64,000 bases of DNA from Opitutus sp. GAS368 (GCA_945866215.1 CAMBGQ010000005.1:1-64000), one strand, 5' to 3'; shown: positions 10,076 to 19,860, numbered from the stretch's first letter. Program-made: numbers and translations. The notes: generated by a model from the sequence alone, not told the origin.

Positions 10076-10129
10076 TAAGGTTGGGAAGCTAAACCTCGCC
10101 TCTTCGGAGTGGGGGCCTAGTTTGAGGAC

Positions 10130-12628
10130 ATGGAACCGTTCGCAGTCTTACTAAGCTTTGCCTGCCTTGGACTCGGACTCTTCCTACCAATCCGTTTTTT
10201 CATGCTCATCGGAGAAGTGAAATCGCTGGAGCAGCGTTTAGCGGTTTTGGATAAAAGAATCAGGGTGCCTCTGGCTAATCCAGTCGCAGTGCCTTCGGTG
10301 GCGGCTCCGGTTCCCTCCGTCGCCTCGGCGGTCGTCGCCTCGGCGGTCGTCGCCCCTGCGGTCGTCGCCGAGCCGCCGGCACTGCCAGTATGGTCTCCGC
10401 CGGCACAGGTCGCGCCTGCTCCTTCAGCGCGGGTCGTCGCCCAGCCCGAACCGCTGTTCGAGCGTCTACGTGACCTGAGCCTCCTGCCTCCGGCCGACCT
10501 CAAGGGCGAGTATTCCCTCGGCGCTTGGTGGGCGGTCCGGGTCGGCGGTGTCTTAGCCGTTGCGGCCGTCGTCTTCCTGGGTTTCTGGCTGAATCTAAAT
10601 TGGGACATCCCGGCGATCGTCCGCGTGCTGGAAGTCGCCTTGGTCGGCGCCGGTCTTTTCTGGGGTGGTATCCGTCTTTCGGCGAAGCGTAAGGATCTTG
10701 GGGAAGTGCTGGCCGCCTCCGGTCTCGCCGTCTGGCAGTTCGCCGCCTGGGCGACCTATGGACTCGATAAGATGCGGGTCTGCGACAGTCCGGCACAGGC
10801 TGCGTTGGTCCAGTTCCTCGTGGCGGTGTCGATTGCCGCCATCGCCCTTTGGCGGAACACCAAACTTTTCGGCCAGCTCGCCGTCATCTTCGCTGTTGTC
10901 GCGGTGTGTTTCTCCATTGGTTCAGGGTCTGCGCCTGCCTCTACGGCGACGGGCGCTGGCCTGATCGCCTTGCTGGGCGTCATCCTGATGGTACGTGGTC
11001 CGTGGGGCACCGCTGGCGTGATCGGGTTAATCGGCTCCCAGGTCTGCCTGCTTTTCCTTTATGACGCCATGCCGACGAACGGCGCGAATTATCTGCCGCT
11101 GCAACTCGCTGCGCTGGGTTCGTTTCTCGTACTCTGGCTGGGCGAACGTCTGGTGAAGGACGACGCCGTTCTGCTTGGCCGTGACGCCCGTTCGGCTTTC
11201 CAACTCGCGAGCTTCTTCGCTCCAGCCTGCATTTCGCTCCTTCTTGCGACCGGCGGTGAAAACGACCGCGCGACAGTTTCCTTGCTCATCGCCGCCGTGG
11301 CGAGCATCGCGGGTTATCTGGAACTCCGTCGCAACACCCTCGTCAGCCAAGTGCTCCTCCTGGGCGCCGTCGGCTTCACCGGTGCTGGCTTCGCGTGGTT
11401 GGCGGACCCGCACCTCGTCTGGCTCATCTGGGCGCTCGCCGCCGCGGCTACCTTGGTCGTCGGCACGCGCACGCGCTCGGAACTCGTCCGCTGGTCCTCG
11501 GAAATCCTCGCGGCGGTCTCGGCCTACTCCTTCCTCAACTATCCCTCGGACAATCGTTGGTTTGGTCTTGTAGGCATCGCCGCATTGGGCGTCCTGCTGG
11601 CTTTCCGCGAGGACTGGGAGCGTCCGTCTGACCCCCAGAGGTTCCGGCGCGTCATCGGCATCCTCGGTCTGGCGATTGCCGCGTTGGTCGTCCAAGACAG
11701 GTTAGGGAAAGTGGACGGTGGCTGGACATGGATTACGCTGTTGCTCCTTGCGGCCTTCCGTTTCCGTCCGGCCCTTCTGTGGGCTGCTGTTCCCGGTTAT
11801 CTCCTATCCGCTGGCTGGGTGGTTTTGGCCCCGCTCTCAGGAGGCAATTCCTGGGTGGCCTTCTGGGCTGCGGTGGTGGCCAGCTTGAGCGCCTTCGCTC
11901 TGTGGCCACTCATCGGCCGCGTGGACTCCGGTGCCAAAGCCTTGCGTTATGCGTTGGGTTTCCTGACCGCCCTGGTCGGTATGGCTTTTGTCGCTGAGGT
12001 ATTGCGGGTGTTCTTCTCGATCGCGAACGGGGACTCGTCGCTGTCGGCTTGGCGCATCGCCCTCACGTGGGGCGGTGGCACTGCGTTGCTCGTCGGCGTG
12101 ACTGCGGCCTGGCGGCGACTCGGCGCAGAGGCCTCCGACCTATGCTTGGTGGCTTGGGGCGCGCTCGGCGGCTTCTTTATCAATAGCATGGCCGAAATAA
12201 CTGGAATGCGACAGCTTGGTCTCGCCCACACCCCCGTCATCCTGCTCGGCCTTGCCTGCTTACTCTACGTCCTGGTGATCCATACCCGCGAGCAGGGCTC
12301 CCGGGGCACCCTACAGCGTGCCCTGCTCGGCGCCGTAACGCTGTTCTTCACCGCGTTCCCCATGCTGGCCAACCTCCCTGGCGCCGGCGTCTCGCTCTTC
12401 TGGGCCTTGGCCTCCGTGGTGACGTTCGTCATCGGCCACCTGTTGGCCACGCGTTCGCTGCGCATGGTTGGCCTCGTCGGCCTCGCCATCGCGACGATTC
12501 GGGTGCTTTCATACGATATCACCGACATGCTTGGGCGCATTCTCGCCTGTGCCGCCGTGGCGGTCGCCTTCTTCGGCGTTGCCTGGCTCTATGGCCGGAT
12601 CACCGCCGACAAGAAGGTCGCTTCTTAG
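10130..12628 (+). CDS. Large DUF2339-like polytopic membrane protein
   Basis: 832 aa. It has an N-terminal membrane anchor followed by a short charged, coiled-coil-like stretch (GEVKSLEQRLAVLDKRI) and a low-complexity Val/Ala/Pro linker. The linker is encoded by a 15-bp tandem repeat (VASAVVASAVVAPAVV). From about residue 135 (GAWWAVRVGGVLAVAAVVFL) the rest is a long series of hydrophobic segments, probably about 20 or more transmembrane helices. This layout (anchor, coiled coil, many TM helices) fits the DUF2339 family of unknown function. One of the few credible Shine-Dalgarno-like sequences in the window (gagg) precedes this start. It is not in an obvious operon with the amidohydrolase 24 bases downstream, although co-transcription is possible. 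Confidence 0.75.
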   Translation: MEPFAVLLSFACLGLGLFLPIRFFMLIGEVKSLEQRLAVLDKRIRVPLANPVAVPSVAAPVPSVASAVVASAVVAPAVVAEPPALPVWSPPAQVAPAPSARVVAQPEPLFERLRDLSLLPPADLKGEYSLGAWWAVRVGGVLAVAAVVFLGFWLNLNWDIPAIVRVLEVALVGAGLFWGGIRLSAKRKDLGEVLAASGLAVWQFAAWATYGLDKMRVCDSPAQAALVQFLVAVSIAAIALWRNTKLFGQLAVIFAVVAVCFSIGSGSAPASTATGAGLIALLGVILMVRGPWGTAGVIGLIGSQVCLLFLYDAMPTNGANYLPLQLAALGSFLVLWLGERLVKDDAVLLGRDARSAFQLASFFAPACISLLLATGGENDRATVSLLIAAVASIAGYLELRRNTLVSQVLLLGAVGFTGAGFAWLADPHLVWLIWALAAAATLVVGTRTRSELVRWSSEILAAVSAYSFLNYPSDNRWFGLVGIAALGVLLAFREDWERPSDPQRFRRVIGILGLAIAALVVQDRLGKVDGGWTWITLLLLAAFRFRPALLWAAVPGYLLSAGWVVLAPLSGGNSWVAFWAAVVASLSAFALWPLIGRVDSGAKALRYALGFLTALVGMAFVAEVLRVFFSIANGDSSLSAWRIALTWGGGTALLVGVTAAWRRLGAEASDLCLVAWGALGGFFINSMAEITGMRQLGLAHTPVILLGLACLLYVLVIHTREQGSRGTLQRALLGAVTLFFTAFPMLANLPGAGVSLFWALASVVTFVIGHLLATRSLRMVGLVGLAIATIRVLSYDITDMLGRILACAAVAVAFFGVAWLYGRITADKKVAS
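10318..10369 (+). repeat. 15-bp in-frame tandem repeat
   Basis: Three consecutive copies of about cgtcgcctcggcggt plus a partial fourth lie inside the DUF2339 gene and encode the Val-Ala-rich linker. The in-frame unit means copy-number change would only lengthen or shorten the linker. Confidence 0.75.
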
Positions 12629-12652
12629 GACGGACTCCCCTTTCATACCCCC

Positions 12653-13627
12653 ATGACGACCCCCCTGCGTTACGATTGCCACGTCCACCTCGCTGGTAAT
12701 GGCAAAGACGGGAGCGGCTGCTGGTTGCGCGTCGAAGGACTTTGGTTGAAGGCGCTCAGCGAGGTCATGCGCCGGGCGGTCGGGATGCCGCTACCGCTGA
12801 CGCACAAGGACTTCGACGTGAAGTACGTCGAATCCTTAAGCGAAATGATTCGGAGCTCGTATGTCGACAAGGCCTTGTTGCTCGCGCAGGACGAGGTTTA
12901 CGACGACGAGGGTAAGAAAATGGACTTCGGGTCGTTCCACGTGCCGAACGACTACTTATTCAAGGTCTGCCGCGAGAATCCGGAGTTCGTGCCCGCGGTG
13001 TCGATTCATCCTGGACGCAAGGACGCTTTGGAGGAGCTGGACCGATGCCTGGCGGCCGGCGCGCGCGCGCTCAAGCTCCTGCCTAACTGTCAGAACGTGG
13101 ATTGTTCGCTCCCCCGGTATGAAGCGTTTTGGCGCCGCATGGCGGCCGCGGGTCTCCCGTTCCTCTGCCATACCGGCGGCGAGATGACCGTGCCCGTGAT
13201 CAACCGTTCCTACCAGGATCCCCGCATCCTCCGTCGCCCGCTGGAGCTGGGCGTCAAGGTCATCGCGGCGCACTCCTCGGGCAACAGCCACTTCTTCGAC
13301 CAGAACTACTTCGGCGAGCTCATGAAGCTCATGGACGAATTTCCGAAGTTGTATGCGGACACCAGCGCCCTCAACAGCCCAATCCGCAGCGGCGTCCTGA
13401 AGCAGGTCAAGGAGTCGGGCCGTCTGGAGCGCTTCTTGCACGGCAGCGATTACCCCGTGCCGGTGGGCGCCTTATGGGTGCGCCTGAGGGGTCTCATCAC
13501 CACGGCCCAATGGCGCGCGGCGGGGAAGATTCCTAATCTCATTGAGCGGGACGCCTTCCTCAAGCGGGCGATGGGCTTCGATGAGGCTCACTTCACCCGC
13601 CTCGGCGAGGTTCTCCGTCCGCTCTGA
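12653..13627 (+). CDS. Amidohydrolase-2-like TIM-barrel hydrolase
   Basis: 324 aa. It opens with YDCHVHLAGNG, the HxH metal-binding motif of amidohydrolase_2 (decarboxylase/hydrolase) proteins. ALKLLPNCQNVD, PFLCHTGGEM, VIAAHSSGN and FLHGSDYPVP match the remaining barrel positions, with the last giving the conserved aspartate near residue 267. Members include metal-dependent decarboxylases and lactonases, so no substrate can be assigned. It ends three bases before the convergent stop of the BioD/DRTGG-domain gene, with no terminator visible between. The start is preceded by a run of C (catacccccATG), a pattern repeated in this window. Confidence 0.8.
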   Translation: MTTPLRYDCHVHLAGNGKDGSGCWLRVEGLWLKALSEVMRRAVGMPLPLTHKDFDVKYVESLSEMIRSSYVDKALLLAQDEVYDDEGKKMDFGSFHVPNDYLFKVCRENPEFVPAVSIHPGRKDALEELDRCLAAGARALKLLPNCQNVDCSLPRYEAFWRRMAAAGLPFLCHTGGEMTVPVINRSYQDPRILRRPLELGVKVIAAHSSGNSHFFDQNYFGELMKLMDEFPKLYADTSALNSPIRSGVLKQVKESGRLERFLHGSDYPVPVGALWVRLRGLITTAQWRAAGKIPNLIERDAFLKRAMGFDEAHFTRLGEVLRPL

Positions 13628-13630
13628 GGC

Positions 13631-14776
13631 TTAGAGCGACTTAAGCAGGGTGGGGATGTCGACCGATTCCGAGATCATCTTCTGGATGACGGGAATCTTG
13701 TCGGCGTCCTGCTGCATCGTCTTCACCGACATATTATTGATGCGCGCCGTGACCGCGAAGGACTCTGCTTCGACGGCGGCGATCGGGATGCCGGCTTCCT
13801 TCATGCGGCGGACGAGATCGTCGTTGGGCAGCAGGCCGTTGGAGAAGATGACGCCCGTGAGCGGCTTTGCATCCGCAGCGGCGAGGAAGGCTTCGAGGAG
13901 GTCTTCGCGGTCGCCGGGGACGATCACGAGCGTGCCGGGTATGCGGAGGTATTCGGCGGAGCGGCGGGCGGACATCGCCCCGATGACCACGCGACGGACG
14001 CGGCGGAGTCCGGCGGGCTGGTGGATCCAGCGGGCCTTGGTCTCGTCGGCCACTTGGTCGAGGTTCGGGTAGACGAGCATTTCCTGCAAGGGGACGACGC
14101 CGAGGAGCGGTACGCCGAGCTTGCGCAGACCGCGACCGGCGAAGTCGCGGATGAACTCAATCTTGTCGGGCATCACCTTGTTCAGAATCACGCCGACCAC
14201 TTCCACCCCTGCCTTGTCGAAGAGGGCCTTGTTGAGAGCGACTTCGTCGATCGGCTTCCCGATGCCGCCAGCGGCGACGATGATGGCCTTCGAGCCGAGC
14301 ACCTTGGCGTTGTCGGCGTTGGAGGCGCCGAAGACCGAGCCCACGCCCGCGTGGCCCGAGCCTTCGACGACCACGATGTCCTTGCCGTAGGCCGTTCGGT
14401 CGAAGGCGCGGCAGATGCGGTCTTTGAGCTGCGGGCCGATTTCATCGGGGTTCTCGAGGTATTGCTTCGTGAAGTCGGGGCCGATGGCGACTGGCGACAT
14501 CGCTGCGATCGGGATATCGAGGTCGAAGAGTCCGTCGATGAGGAGCGTGTCCTCGTCGACCTGGTCTTCGCCGGACATCACCACGCGCTGGGCGATTGGC
14601 TTGATGTAGCCGACATGCAGGCCCATCGCCTGCAGGGCGGCCGTGAGACCGAGGCAGGTGGTCGTCTTGCCGTCGTTCATGCGCGTCGCCGCGACGAAGA
14701 TCCGTCGCGTATCGAGGTTCATCGGGCGCGCGAGCAGCCCCGGAACGTTATCGGCGAAACGTTTGCGGACGGGCAT
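13631..14776 (-). CDS. BioD-like P-loop / DRTGG-domain protein (Pta N-terminal-like)
   Basis: The ORF track runs to 15316, but the part upstream of 14776 is the out-of-frame shadow of pta. The ATG at 14776 gives 381 aa; 14722 (MNLDTRRIF) is a possible alternative. The first half is a dethiobiotin-synthetase-like P-loop domain (RIFVAATRMNDGKTTTCLGL, VVVEGSGHAGVGSVFG, VIIVAAGGIGKP). The second half (from about residue 220) has the DRTGG-type fold. This is the N-terminal part of long, E. coli-type phosphotransacetylase, here a separate protein. It starts two bases after the stop of the catalytic pta gene, so the two are translationally coupled. It probably regulates or scaffolds Pta, but standalone roles are unproven. 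Confidence 0.82.
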   Translation of the reverse strand: MPVRKRFADNVPGLLARPMNLDTRRIFVAATRMNDGKTTTCLGLTAALQAMGLHVGYIKPIAQRVVMSGEDQVDEDTLLIDGLFDLDIPIAAMSPVAIGPDFTKQYLENPDEIGPQLKDRICRAFDRTAYGKDIVVVEGSGHAGVGSVFGASNADNAKVLGSKAIIVAAGGIGKPIDEVALNKALFDKAGVEVVGVILNKVMPDKIEFIRDFAGRGLRKLGVPLLGVVPLQEMLVYPNLDQVADETKARWIHQPAGLRRVRRVVIGAMSARRSAEYLRIPGTLVIVPGDREDLLEAFLAAADAKPLTGVIFSNGLLPNDDLVRRMKEAGIPIAAVEAESFAVTARINNMSVKTMQQDADKIPVIQKMISESVDIPTLLKSL

Positions 14777-14778
14777 GG

Positions 14779-15834
14779 TCAGGCAGCGGGACCGTCCTTG
14801 AGCTTCGGGAAGAGGTAGGACTTGTCGACCGCTTGGGCGGCGACAATGACGGCCGTGCCGAAGATATCGTGGGCGCTGGCGCCGCGGGAGATTTCGGCGG
14901 CGGGGCGATCGAGACCCGTGAGGATTTGCCCATAGGCTGGGATATCGGCGATGTGTTGGGCCAGCTTCGAGGCGATGTTGCCCGAGTTGAGGTCGGGGAA
15001 GATCAGCACGCTGGCGCGGCCGGCGACGGCGCCGGCGACTTCCTTGGACTGGGCCGCGAAGGGATTGATGGCCGCGTCGGCCTGCATCTCGCCGTCGATG
15101 TCGCAGGGGATGCCCAGGGCGCGCGCTTTCCGGCGGGCGAGGTCGGTGGCGACCTGGACTTTCTTCACCGCGGCCAGGCGCGGGTTGGCGGCGTGGGTCG
15201 AGTAGGCGAGCAACGCGACCTTCGGGGTCGTGTTGGTCAGGTGGCCGGCGAGACCCGCGGTGGTCACTGCGATGTCGGCGAGCTGTTCGGCGGTCGGTTC
15301 CGGGATGACGCCGCAATCCGCCAGGAAGAGCACGCCATCGATGCCGAACTTACCTTCTTCGGATTCGAGGATCTGCATCGACGAGACCGTCTCGACGCCC
15401 GCTTGGCGGGGCATCACCTGGAGGATGGCGCGCAGGCCAGAGGCGGCGTGCGTGGTGGCCCCCGAAATCAGGGCGTCGGCACCGCCGGTGGCGACCATCA
15501 GGCAGGCGAAGTAATTGGGCACGAGGGCCAGTTCGGTCGGATTGCCCTGCAGGTTCGTCTTGCCGTAGCGCTGGATGGATTCGAGCTTCTCGGCGAAGCC
15601 CTTCAGCTCATCGCTGCGTTCTGGTTCGACGATGCGGATGCCATCGAGGCTGATGTTGAGCCGCGCGGCGTTGACCTTGATGCGCTGGCGGTCGCCGACG
15701 AGGATCGGTACGCCGAGTTTCTTGACGACGAACTGGCGGGCGGCCTGGATGACGCGGGCATCGGCGCCTTCGGGGAAGACGATGCGCTTGGGGTGGTTCT
15801 GGAGGCGGGCGGAAAGGCGGGAAATGAGGGACAT
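14779..15834 (-). CDS. pta: Phosphate acetyltransferase, catalytic domain only
   Basis: 351 aa, the size of short (class I) Pta enzymes that interconvert acetyl-CoA and acetyl-phosphate. Recognisable segments include RIVFPEGADARVIQAA at the N-terminus, GNPTELALVPNYFACLMVATGGADALISGATTHA split across the active-site region, and GRASVLIFPDLNSGNIASKLAQ near the C-terminus, all standard for the PTA_PTB fold. The N-terminal P-loop/DRTGG portion of long Pta is encoded by the next gene, two bases away. No ackA is present in the window. The function is firm. Regulation through the downstream protein is inferred from gene order. Confidence 0.94.
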   Translation of the reverse strand: MSLISRLSARLQNHPKRIVFPEGADARVIQAARQFVVKKLGVPILVGDRQRIKVNAARLNISLDGIRIVEPERSDELKGFAEKLESIQRYGKTNLQGNPTELALVPNYFACLMVATGGADALISGATTHAASGLRAILQVMPRQAGVETVSSMQILESEEGKFGIDGVLFLADCGVIPEPTAEQLADIAVTTAGLAGHLTNTTPKVALLAYSTHAANPRLAAVKKVQVATDLARRKARALGIPCDIDGEMQADAAINPFAAQSKEVAGAVAGRASVLIFPDLNSGNIASKLAQHIADIPAYGQILTGLDRPAAEISRGASAHDIFGTAVIVAAQAVDKSYLFPKLKDGPAA

Positions 15835-15889
15835 GGTCGGTGGACGTCGGTGAGGGCCGACGGGGGCGTATTAAGTTTAAATCGTCCCT

Positions 15890-15916
15890 CAGGGCGAGGC
15901 AGAAGGCTTCGCCCTG
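15890..15916. terminator. Hairpin 3' of the M60-like gene
   Basis: CAGGGCGA and TCGCCCTG form an 8-bp stem with an 11-base loop just downstream (on the minus strand) of the M60-like gene. Its minus-strand tail is AT-rich rather than a clean T-run. It is a possible terminator separating this gene from pta. Confidence 0.45.
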
Positions 15917-15934
15917 CGAACCGTTGCCGCAGCG

Positions 15935-17368
15935 TTACTTAGCGGGCGTGGGCAGGGTCGGCTTGAAGGCGGGGAAGTCCTCCAGGGAGGCTTTGGCGGT
16001 CGCTTCGACGTGGTAGCCCATCTTTTCGAAATACGCGCTCACGTCGGCCTTGGCGGCCTTGCCGTAGCGTTCAGCAAAGAGGCTCTGCAGCTGCTCCTTG
16101 GTCGCACCCTTCTGGGTGGGGTCGGTGGCGTAGGAGCGCAGCGTCGCGCGGAGGGGTTCCCAGCCATGGGCGCGGATCAGGACGACGAAAGTTGCGAGCT
16201 GTTCAAACGGACCCTTGTTGGGTTCGGCGGCGAAGCGCTTCGCCAGCAGCTCATCAATTTTCTCCATCGCCGGGTGGCCGCGGCCCTGGGGCTTGCCAAC
16301 GAGTTTTTCCATGACGTAGAGGGAGAAGAAATTGCAGGTCACTTCCGTCTGGCCTTCGAAGGTCCAATCGCGGCGCTGGTGGTTGTGGCCGAGTTCATGG
16401 AAGAAGCCCCAGTTGCCTTCCTTGGTCAGCTTCGGGAGATCGATGCTGTCCTTCTGTGACGGCTCAATCCAACACATGAACGGGTATCCCGAGTGCATGA
16501 AGCCGGCGGAGATCTGGCGGTCCGGCACGACACGCTCCGGGGCGAGGCGGTTTAGCGCGACGAGGTCGGCTTCGAGGGCCATCGCCTTGTCCCACCATTC
16601 CAGGAGCGCCTGGGGGTCGGCGAGTTTTTTTACCTCAGCGGCTTGGACGTGCAGAATCACATACTTGCCGACGAGCGTGACCCAGGGGGCGGGGTTCTGC
16701 TTGGCCTTCATCCAGGTATCGGGAGTGTCCTTGCCGAGGACGTAGGTGGGCATCGCGACGGCGTTGCTGAATTGCAGCGGAGTGGAAGGCGAGGCCTTCA
16801 CCGGCTTACGCCAGTCCTTGTGCGAGCTCTGGATGAAGAGCTGACCGCCGAACGGATTGGCGATCTTGTTGTCGCCGACCTTCAGTTCGAACGTGCGCGC
16901 GATCACCGGGAAGCGATTCCACTTCTCGAGCTTGAGTAGGCTATCGCGGTGGCAGCCGATGATAACTTTGATCACGCGGTTCTCGGGGAGCGAGGCGACC
17001 TCCACGATGACGACTTCGCCGGGCGCGGCGTAGAGACCGGTCTCCTGCCAGGCGTCCGGGCCGGTGGCGAGGTTGGGGGCGTTGCCGGCGTTGGTGTCCC
17101 AGCGATGGACGAGATTAGAATCATAGGTGACCGTGCGGGCGACGCGCTCCTTAGACTCGACGCTTCCGGGGAAGTCCTGGGCCGCGGCGTGGGCGCCGAA
17201 GGTGCCTGGTTCCTTGGCCATGTAGGTTTTAATCGATTCGTGTAGTTCGCCGCGGTCAGCTTCAGCGGGCTGCTTGAAGGGTGTCTTCTTCGTCGGAGTG
17301 ATCTCTTCCGGAGTAAGGGCGGCGAAAGCGACGGAGCTCGCAAAGAGGAAGGCACAAAGAGGACGCAT
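15935..17368 (-). CDS. Secreted M60-like (enhancin-type) zinc metallopeptidase
   Basis: The start was set at 17368 (MRPLCAFLFASSVAFA), which gives a clean Sec signal peptide; the ORF-track start adds 17 residues without homology. The mature protein of about 455 aa has an N-terminal beta-rich part with RWDTNAGNAPNLATGPDAWQ and a catalytic zinc motif FFHELGHNHQ near residue 330. A downstream glutamate in EGQTEVTCN fits the HExxH(8,24)E pattern of the M60/gluzincin-like family. Such peptidases cleave mucins or other glycoproteins in host-associated bacteria and may act on extracellular glycoproteins in environmental ones. It has no operon partner. The family call is good. The substrate is unknown. 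Confidence 0.85.
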   Translation of the reverse strand: MRPLCAFLFASSVAFAALTPEEITPTKKTPFKQPAEADRGELHESIKTYMAKEPGTFGAHAAAQDFPGSVESKERVARTVTYDSNLVHRWDTNAGNAPNLATGPDAWQETGLYAAPGEVVIVEVASLPENRVIKVIIGCHRDSLLKLEKWNRFPVIARTFELKVGDNKIANPFGGQLFIQSSHKDWRKPVKASPSTPLQFSNAVAMPTYVLGKDTPDTWMKAKQNPAPWVTLVGKYVILHVQAAEVKKLADPQALLEWWDKAMALEADLVALNRLAPERVVPDRQISAGFMHSGYPFMCWIEPSQKDSIDLPKLTKEGNWGFFHELGHNHQRRDWTFEGQTEVTCNFFSLYVMEKLVGKPQGRGHPAMEKIDELLAKRFAAEPNKGPFEQLATFVVLIRAHGWEPLRATLRSYATDPTQKGATKEQLQSLFAERYGKAAKADVSAYFEKMGYHVEATAKASLEDFPAFKPTLPTPAK

Positions 17369-17440
17369 GGGGAGGGGTATGCTCACCATGTATTTATCGC
17401 TCAACCTCGCCAACGCCAAACCCCTCCAGGGAGCCGGTTT

Positions 17441-18295
17441 TTAACGGAAGATAACGGTCTTATTACCAGCGAGGAGAACGCGGTCCTCGACGACGGCACG
17501 CAGGCCGCGGGCGAGCACGACCTTCTCGATATCCTTACCCAGGTGGGCCATGTCTTCCGGCGTGTCCGAATGGTCGATGCGGATTACGTCCTGCTCCACG
17601 ATGGGTCCTTCGTCCAGTTCCGGCGTGACGAAGTGGCAAGTCGCACCGATGAGCTTCACGCCACGGCGATGCGCCTGATGGTAGGGCTTGGCCCCGGCGA
17701 ACGAAGGCAGGAACGAATGGTGGATGTTGATGATTTTGCCGGCGAAGTTACGGCAGAGTTCTTCATCAAGCACCTGCATGTAGCGCGCGAGGACAATGAG
17801 GTCAGCTTTCTCCTGGTGGAAGAGCTGCTCCATCTTGCGGTAAGCCGCATGCTTGGTCTCCGGCGTCACCGGGACGAAGTGGAAAGGAATGCCGTGGGCT
17901 TCGACAATTTTGCGGTGGTCTTCGTGATTGGAGATCACGCAAGGAACTACGAACGGAAAATCCTGGGCGACGTGGCGGGCGAGCAGGTCGTAGAGGCAGT
18001 GCTCCTGCTTCGAGCAGAGGAGGATGACGCGCCGGGGCTTGGTTGAATCGGAGAGGGTCCACTCCATGCCGAACTTTTTTGCGACCGGAGCGAAAAGTTC
18101 GCTGAATTTATCCGCCGGGAAGTCGAGGGAGTCGCCGTTGATTTCGACCCGCATAAAGAATCGTTTTAGTTCGTGTTCGGTATGCTGGCTGGCTTCTGTG
18201 ATCCAGCCCTTGTGGCCGGCGACGAACGCGGACACCTCGGCCACGATGCCGCTGGTGTCAGGGCAGGAGAAGCTAAGGGTGAGGGTGCGGGCCAT
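17441..18295 (-). CDS. purU: Formyltetrahydrofolate deformylase
   Basis: 284 aa from the ATG at 18295; the ORF-track start lies 49 codons upstream with no homology. Residues 1-85 form an ACT regulatory domain (LTLSFSCPDTSGIVAEVSAF). The rest is a formyltransferase-type hydrolase domain with VPCVISNHEDH, ADLIVLARYMQVL, INIHHSFLPSFAGAKPYHQA (catalytic His region) and GATCHFVTPELDEGPI (catalytic Asp region). The enzyme hydrolyses 10-formyl-THF to THF and formate, balancing one-carbon pools and supplying formate to PurT. It is transcribed divergently from leuC across 158 bp. Length and motifs are canonical. Confidence 0.95.
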   Translation of the reverse strand: MARTLTLSFSCPDTSGIVAEVSAFVAGHKGWITEASQHTEHELKRFFMRVEINGDSLDFPADKFSELFAPVAKKFGMEWTLSDSTKPRRVILLCSKQEHCLYDLLARHVAQDFPFVVPCVISNHEDHRKIVEAHGIPFHFVPVTPETKHAAYRKMEQLFHQEKADLIVLARYMQVLDEELCRNFAGKIINIHHSFLPSFAGAKPYHQAHRRGVKLIGATCHFVTPELDEGPIVEQDVIRIDHSDTPEDMAHLGKDIEKVVLARGLRAVVEDRVLLAGNKTVIFR

Positions 18296-18453
18296 GACGG
18301 AGGATGGAAGGGGAGGGGCGCAGGGGTCAAGACACGGTGGCGGTGAAGGCTCACGGCGCCCAGTTTTCGATGAAAAACACGCTGCGACCGTCCCGCCTGC
18401 AGGATTGACCAGCCCTCGCCCCTTCCTACGTTCACTCTTCACCTTTTACACAG

Positions 18454-19860
18454 ATGGCCAAGACCCTGTTCCAGAAAGTTTGGGAAGCGCACGCGGTGCG
18501 CAAGCTGCCTAACGGCCAGACCCAATTGTTCATCGGCACGCACCTCATCCATGAGGTGACGAGTCCCCAGGCCTTCGGCATGCTCCGGGACCTAGGCCTC
18601 CAGGTGAAGTTCCCCCAGCGGACCTTCGCCACGGTCGACCACATCGTCCCGACCAACGAGATCAAGGAGCCCTATTCCGACCCGATCGCCCAGGAGATGA
18701 TCGAGGCCCTCCGTAAGAACACTAAGGACTACGGCATCCGCTTCTTCGACACCACGACCGGTAACCAGGGCATCGTCCACATGGTCGGTCCGGAGCAGGG
18801 TATCACCCAGCCCGGCACCACGATTGCTTGCGGTGACTCCCATACCGCGACCCACGGCGCGTTCGGCGCGATCGCTTTCGGCATCGGCACCACGCAGGTT
18901 CGCGACGTCCTCGCGACCCAGACTCTCGCCCTCAGCCCACTCAAGGTCCGTCGCATCGAGGTCAACGGCAAGCTCGCCCCTGGCGTCTACGCCAAGGATG
19001 TCATCCTGCACATCATCCGCGTCCTCGGCGTCAACGGTGGCATCGGTTACGCTTACGAATACGCCGGCACGACCTTCGACGGCTTCTCCCTCGAGGAGCG
19101 CATGACGGTCTGTAATATGTCCATCGAAGGCGGCGCCCGTTGCGGTTACGTCAACCCAGACCAGAAGACTTTCGACTACATCAAGGGTAAGCCGTTCGCG
19201 CCGAAGGCCGCCGATTGGGACTCTGCCGTCGTTCGCTGGGCTTCCTTCGCTTCCGACGCCGGTTGCCAGTATGACGACATCAAGCCCTTCAGGGCTGAGG
19301 AGATTCGTCCGACTGTCACCTGGGGCATCACCCCGGGTCAGGCTATCTTCATCGACGAGAAGATGCCGGCGCTCGAGACCCTCAACGCCGCCGACCGCCA
19401 GACCGCGGAAGACGCGTACGCTCACATGAAGCTCGCGCCGAACACCCCGATCAAGGGCACGAAGGTCGATGTCTGTTTCCTCGGTTCCTGCACCAACGGC
19501 CGTATCTCCGACCTCCGCGAGGTCGCCAAGTATCTTAAGGGCCGCAAGGTCAGCCCGAGCGTCAAGGCAATCGTCGTCCCTGGCTCGCAGCTCACCGCTA
19601 TCCAGGCCGTCCACGAAGGCCTCGATAAGATTTATATCGAAGCTGGCTTCGAATGGCGCGGCGCGGGTTGCTCCATGTGCCTCGCGATGAATCCCGACAA
19701 GCTGGTCGGCGACCAGCTCTGCGCCAGCTCCTCGAACCGTAACTTCAAGGGCCGTCAGGGTTCGCAGACCGGACGCACGGTGCTCATGAGTCCACTCATG
19801 GTCGCCGCCGCTGCCATCACTGGCCAGGTCTCCGACGCTCGCGAAGTCTTTAAGGTCTGA
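18454..19860 (+). CDS. leuC: 3-isopropylmalate dehydratase large subunit
   Basis: 468 aa, the standard length of the bacterial LeuC aconitase-type subunit. It shows the three [4Fe-4S]-ligating cysteines in the [10 protein letters not shown] segment and the GCSMCLAMN segment near residue 405. Substrate-region motifs include [27 protein letters not shown] and [13 protein letters not shown]. With LeuD it isomerises 2-isopropylmalate to 3-isopropylmalate in leucine synthesis. The stop overlaps the start of a small unknown ORF (TGATG), and leuD follows, so all three form one operon. leuA and leuB are not in the window. Confidence 0.97.
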   Translation: MAKTLFQKVWEAHAVRKLPNGQTQLFIGTHLIHEVTSPQAFGMLRDLGLQVKFPQRTFATVDHIVPTNEIKEPYSDPIAQEMIEALRKNTKDYGIRFFDTTTGNQGIVHMVGPEQGITQPGTTIACGDSHTATHGAFGAIAFGIGTTQVRDVLATQTLALSPLKVRRIEVNGKLAPGVYAKDVILHIIRVLGVNGGIGYAYEYAGTTFDGFSLEERMTVCNMSIEGGARCGYVNPDQKTFDYIKGKPFAPKAADWDSAVVRWASFASDAGCQYDDIKPFRAEEIRPTVTWGITPGQAIFIDEKMPALETLNAADRQTAEDAYAHMKLAPNTPIKGTKVDVCFLGSCTNGRISDLREVAKYLKGRKVSPSVKAIVVPGSQLTAIQAVHEGLDKIYIEAGFEWRGAGCSMCLAMNPDKLVGDQLCASSSNRNFKGRQGSQTGRTVLMSPLMVAAAAITGQVSDAREVFKV

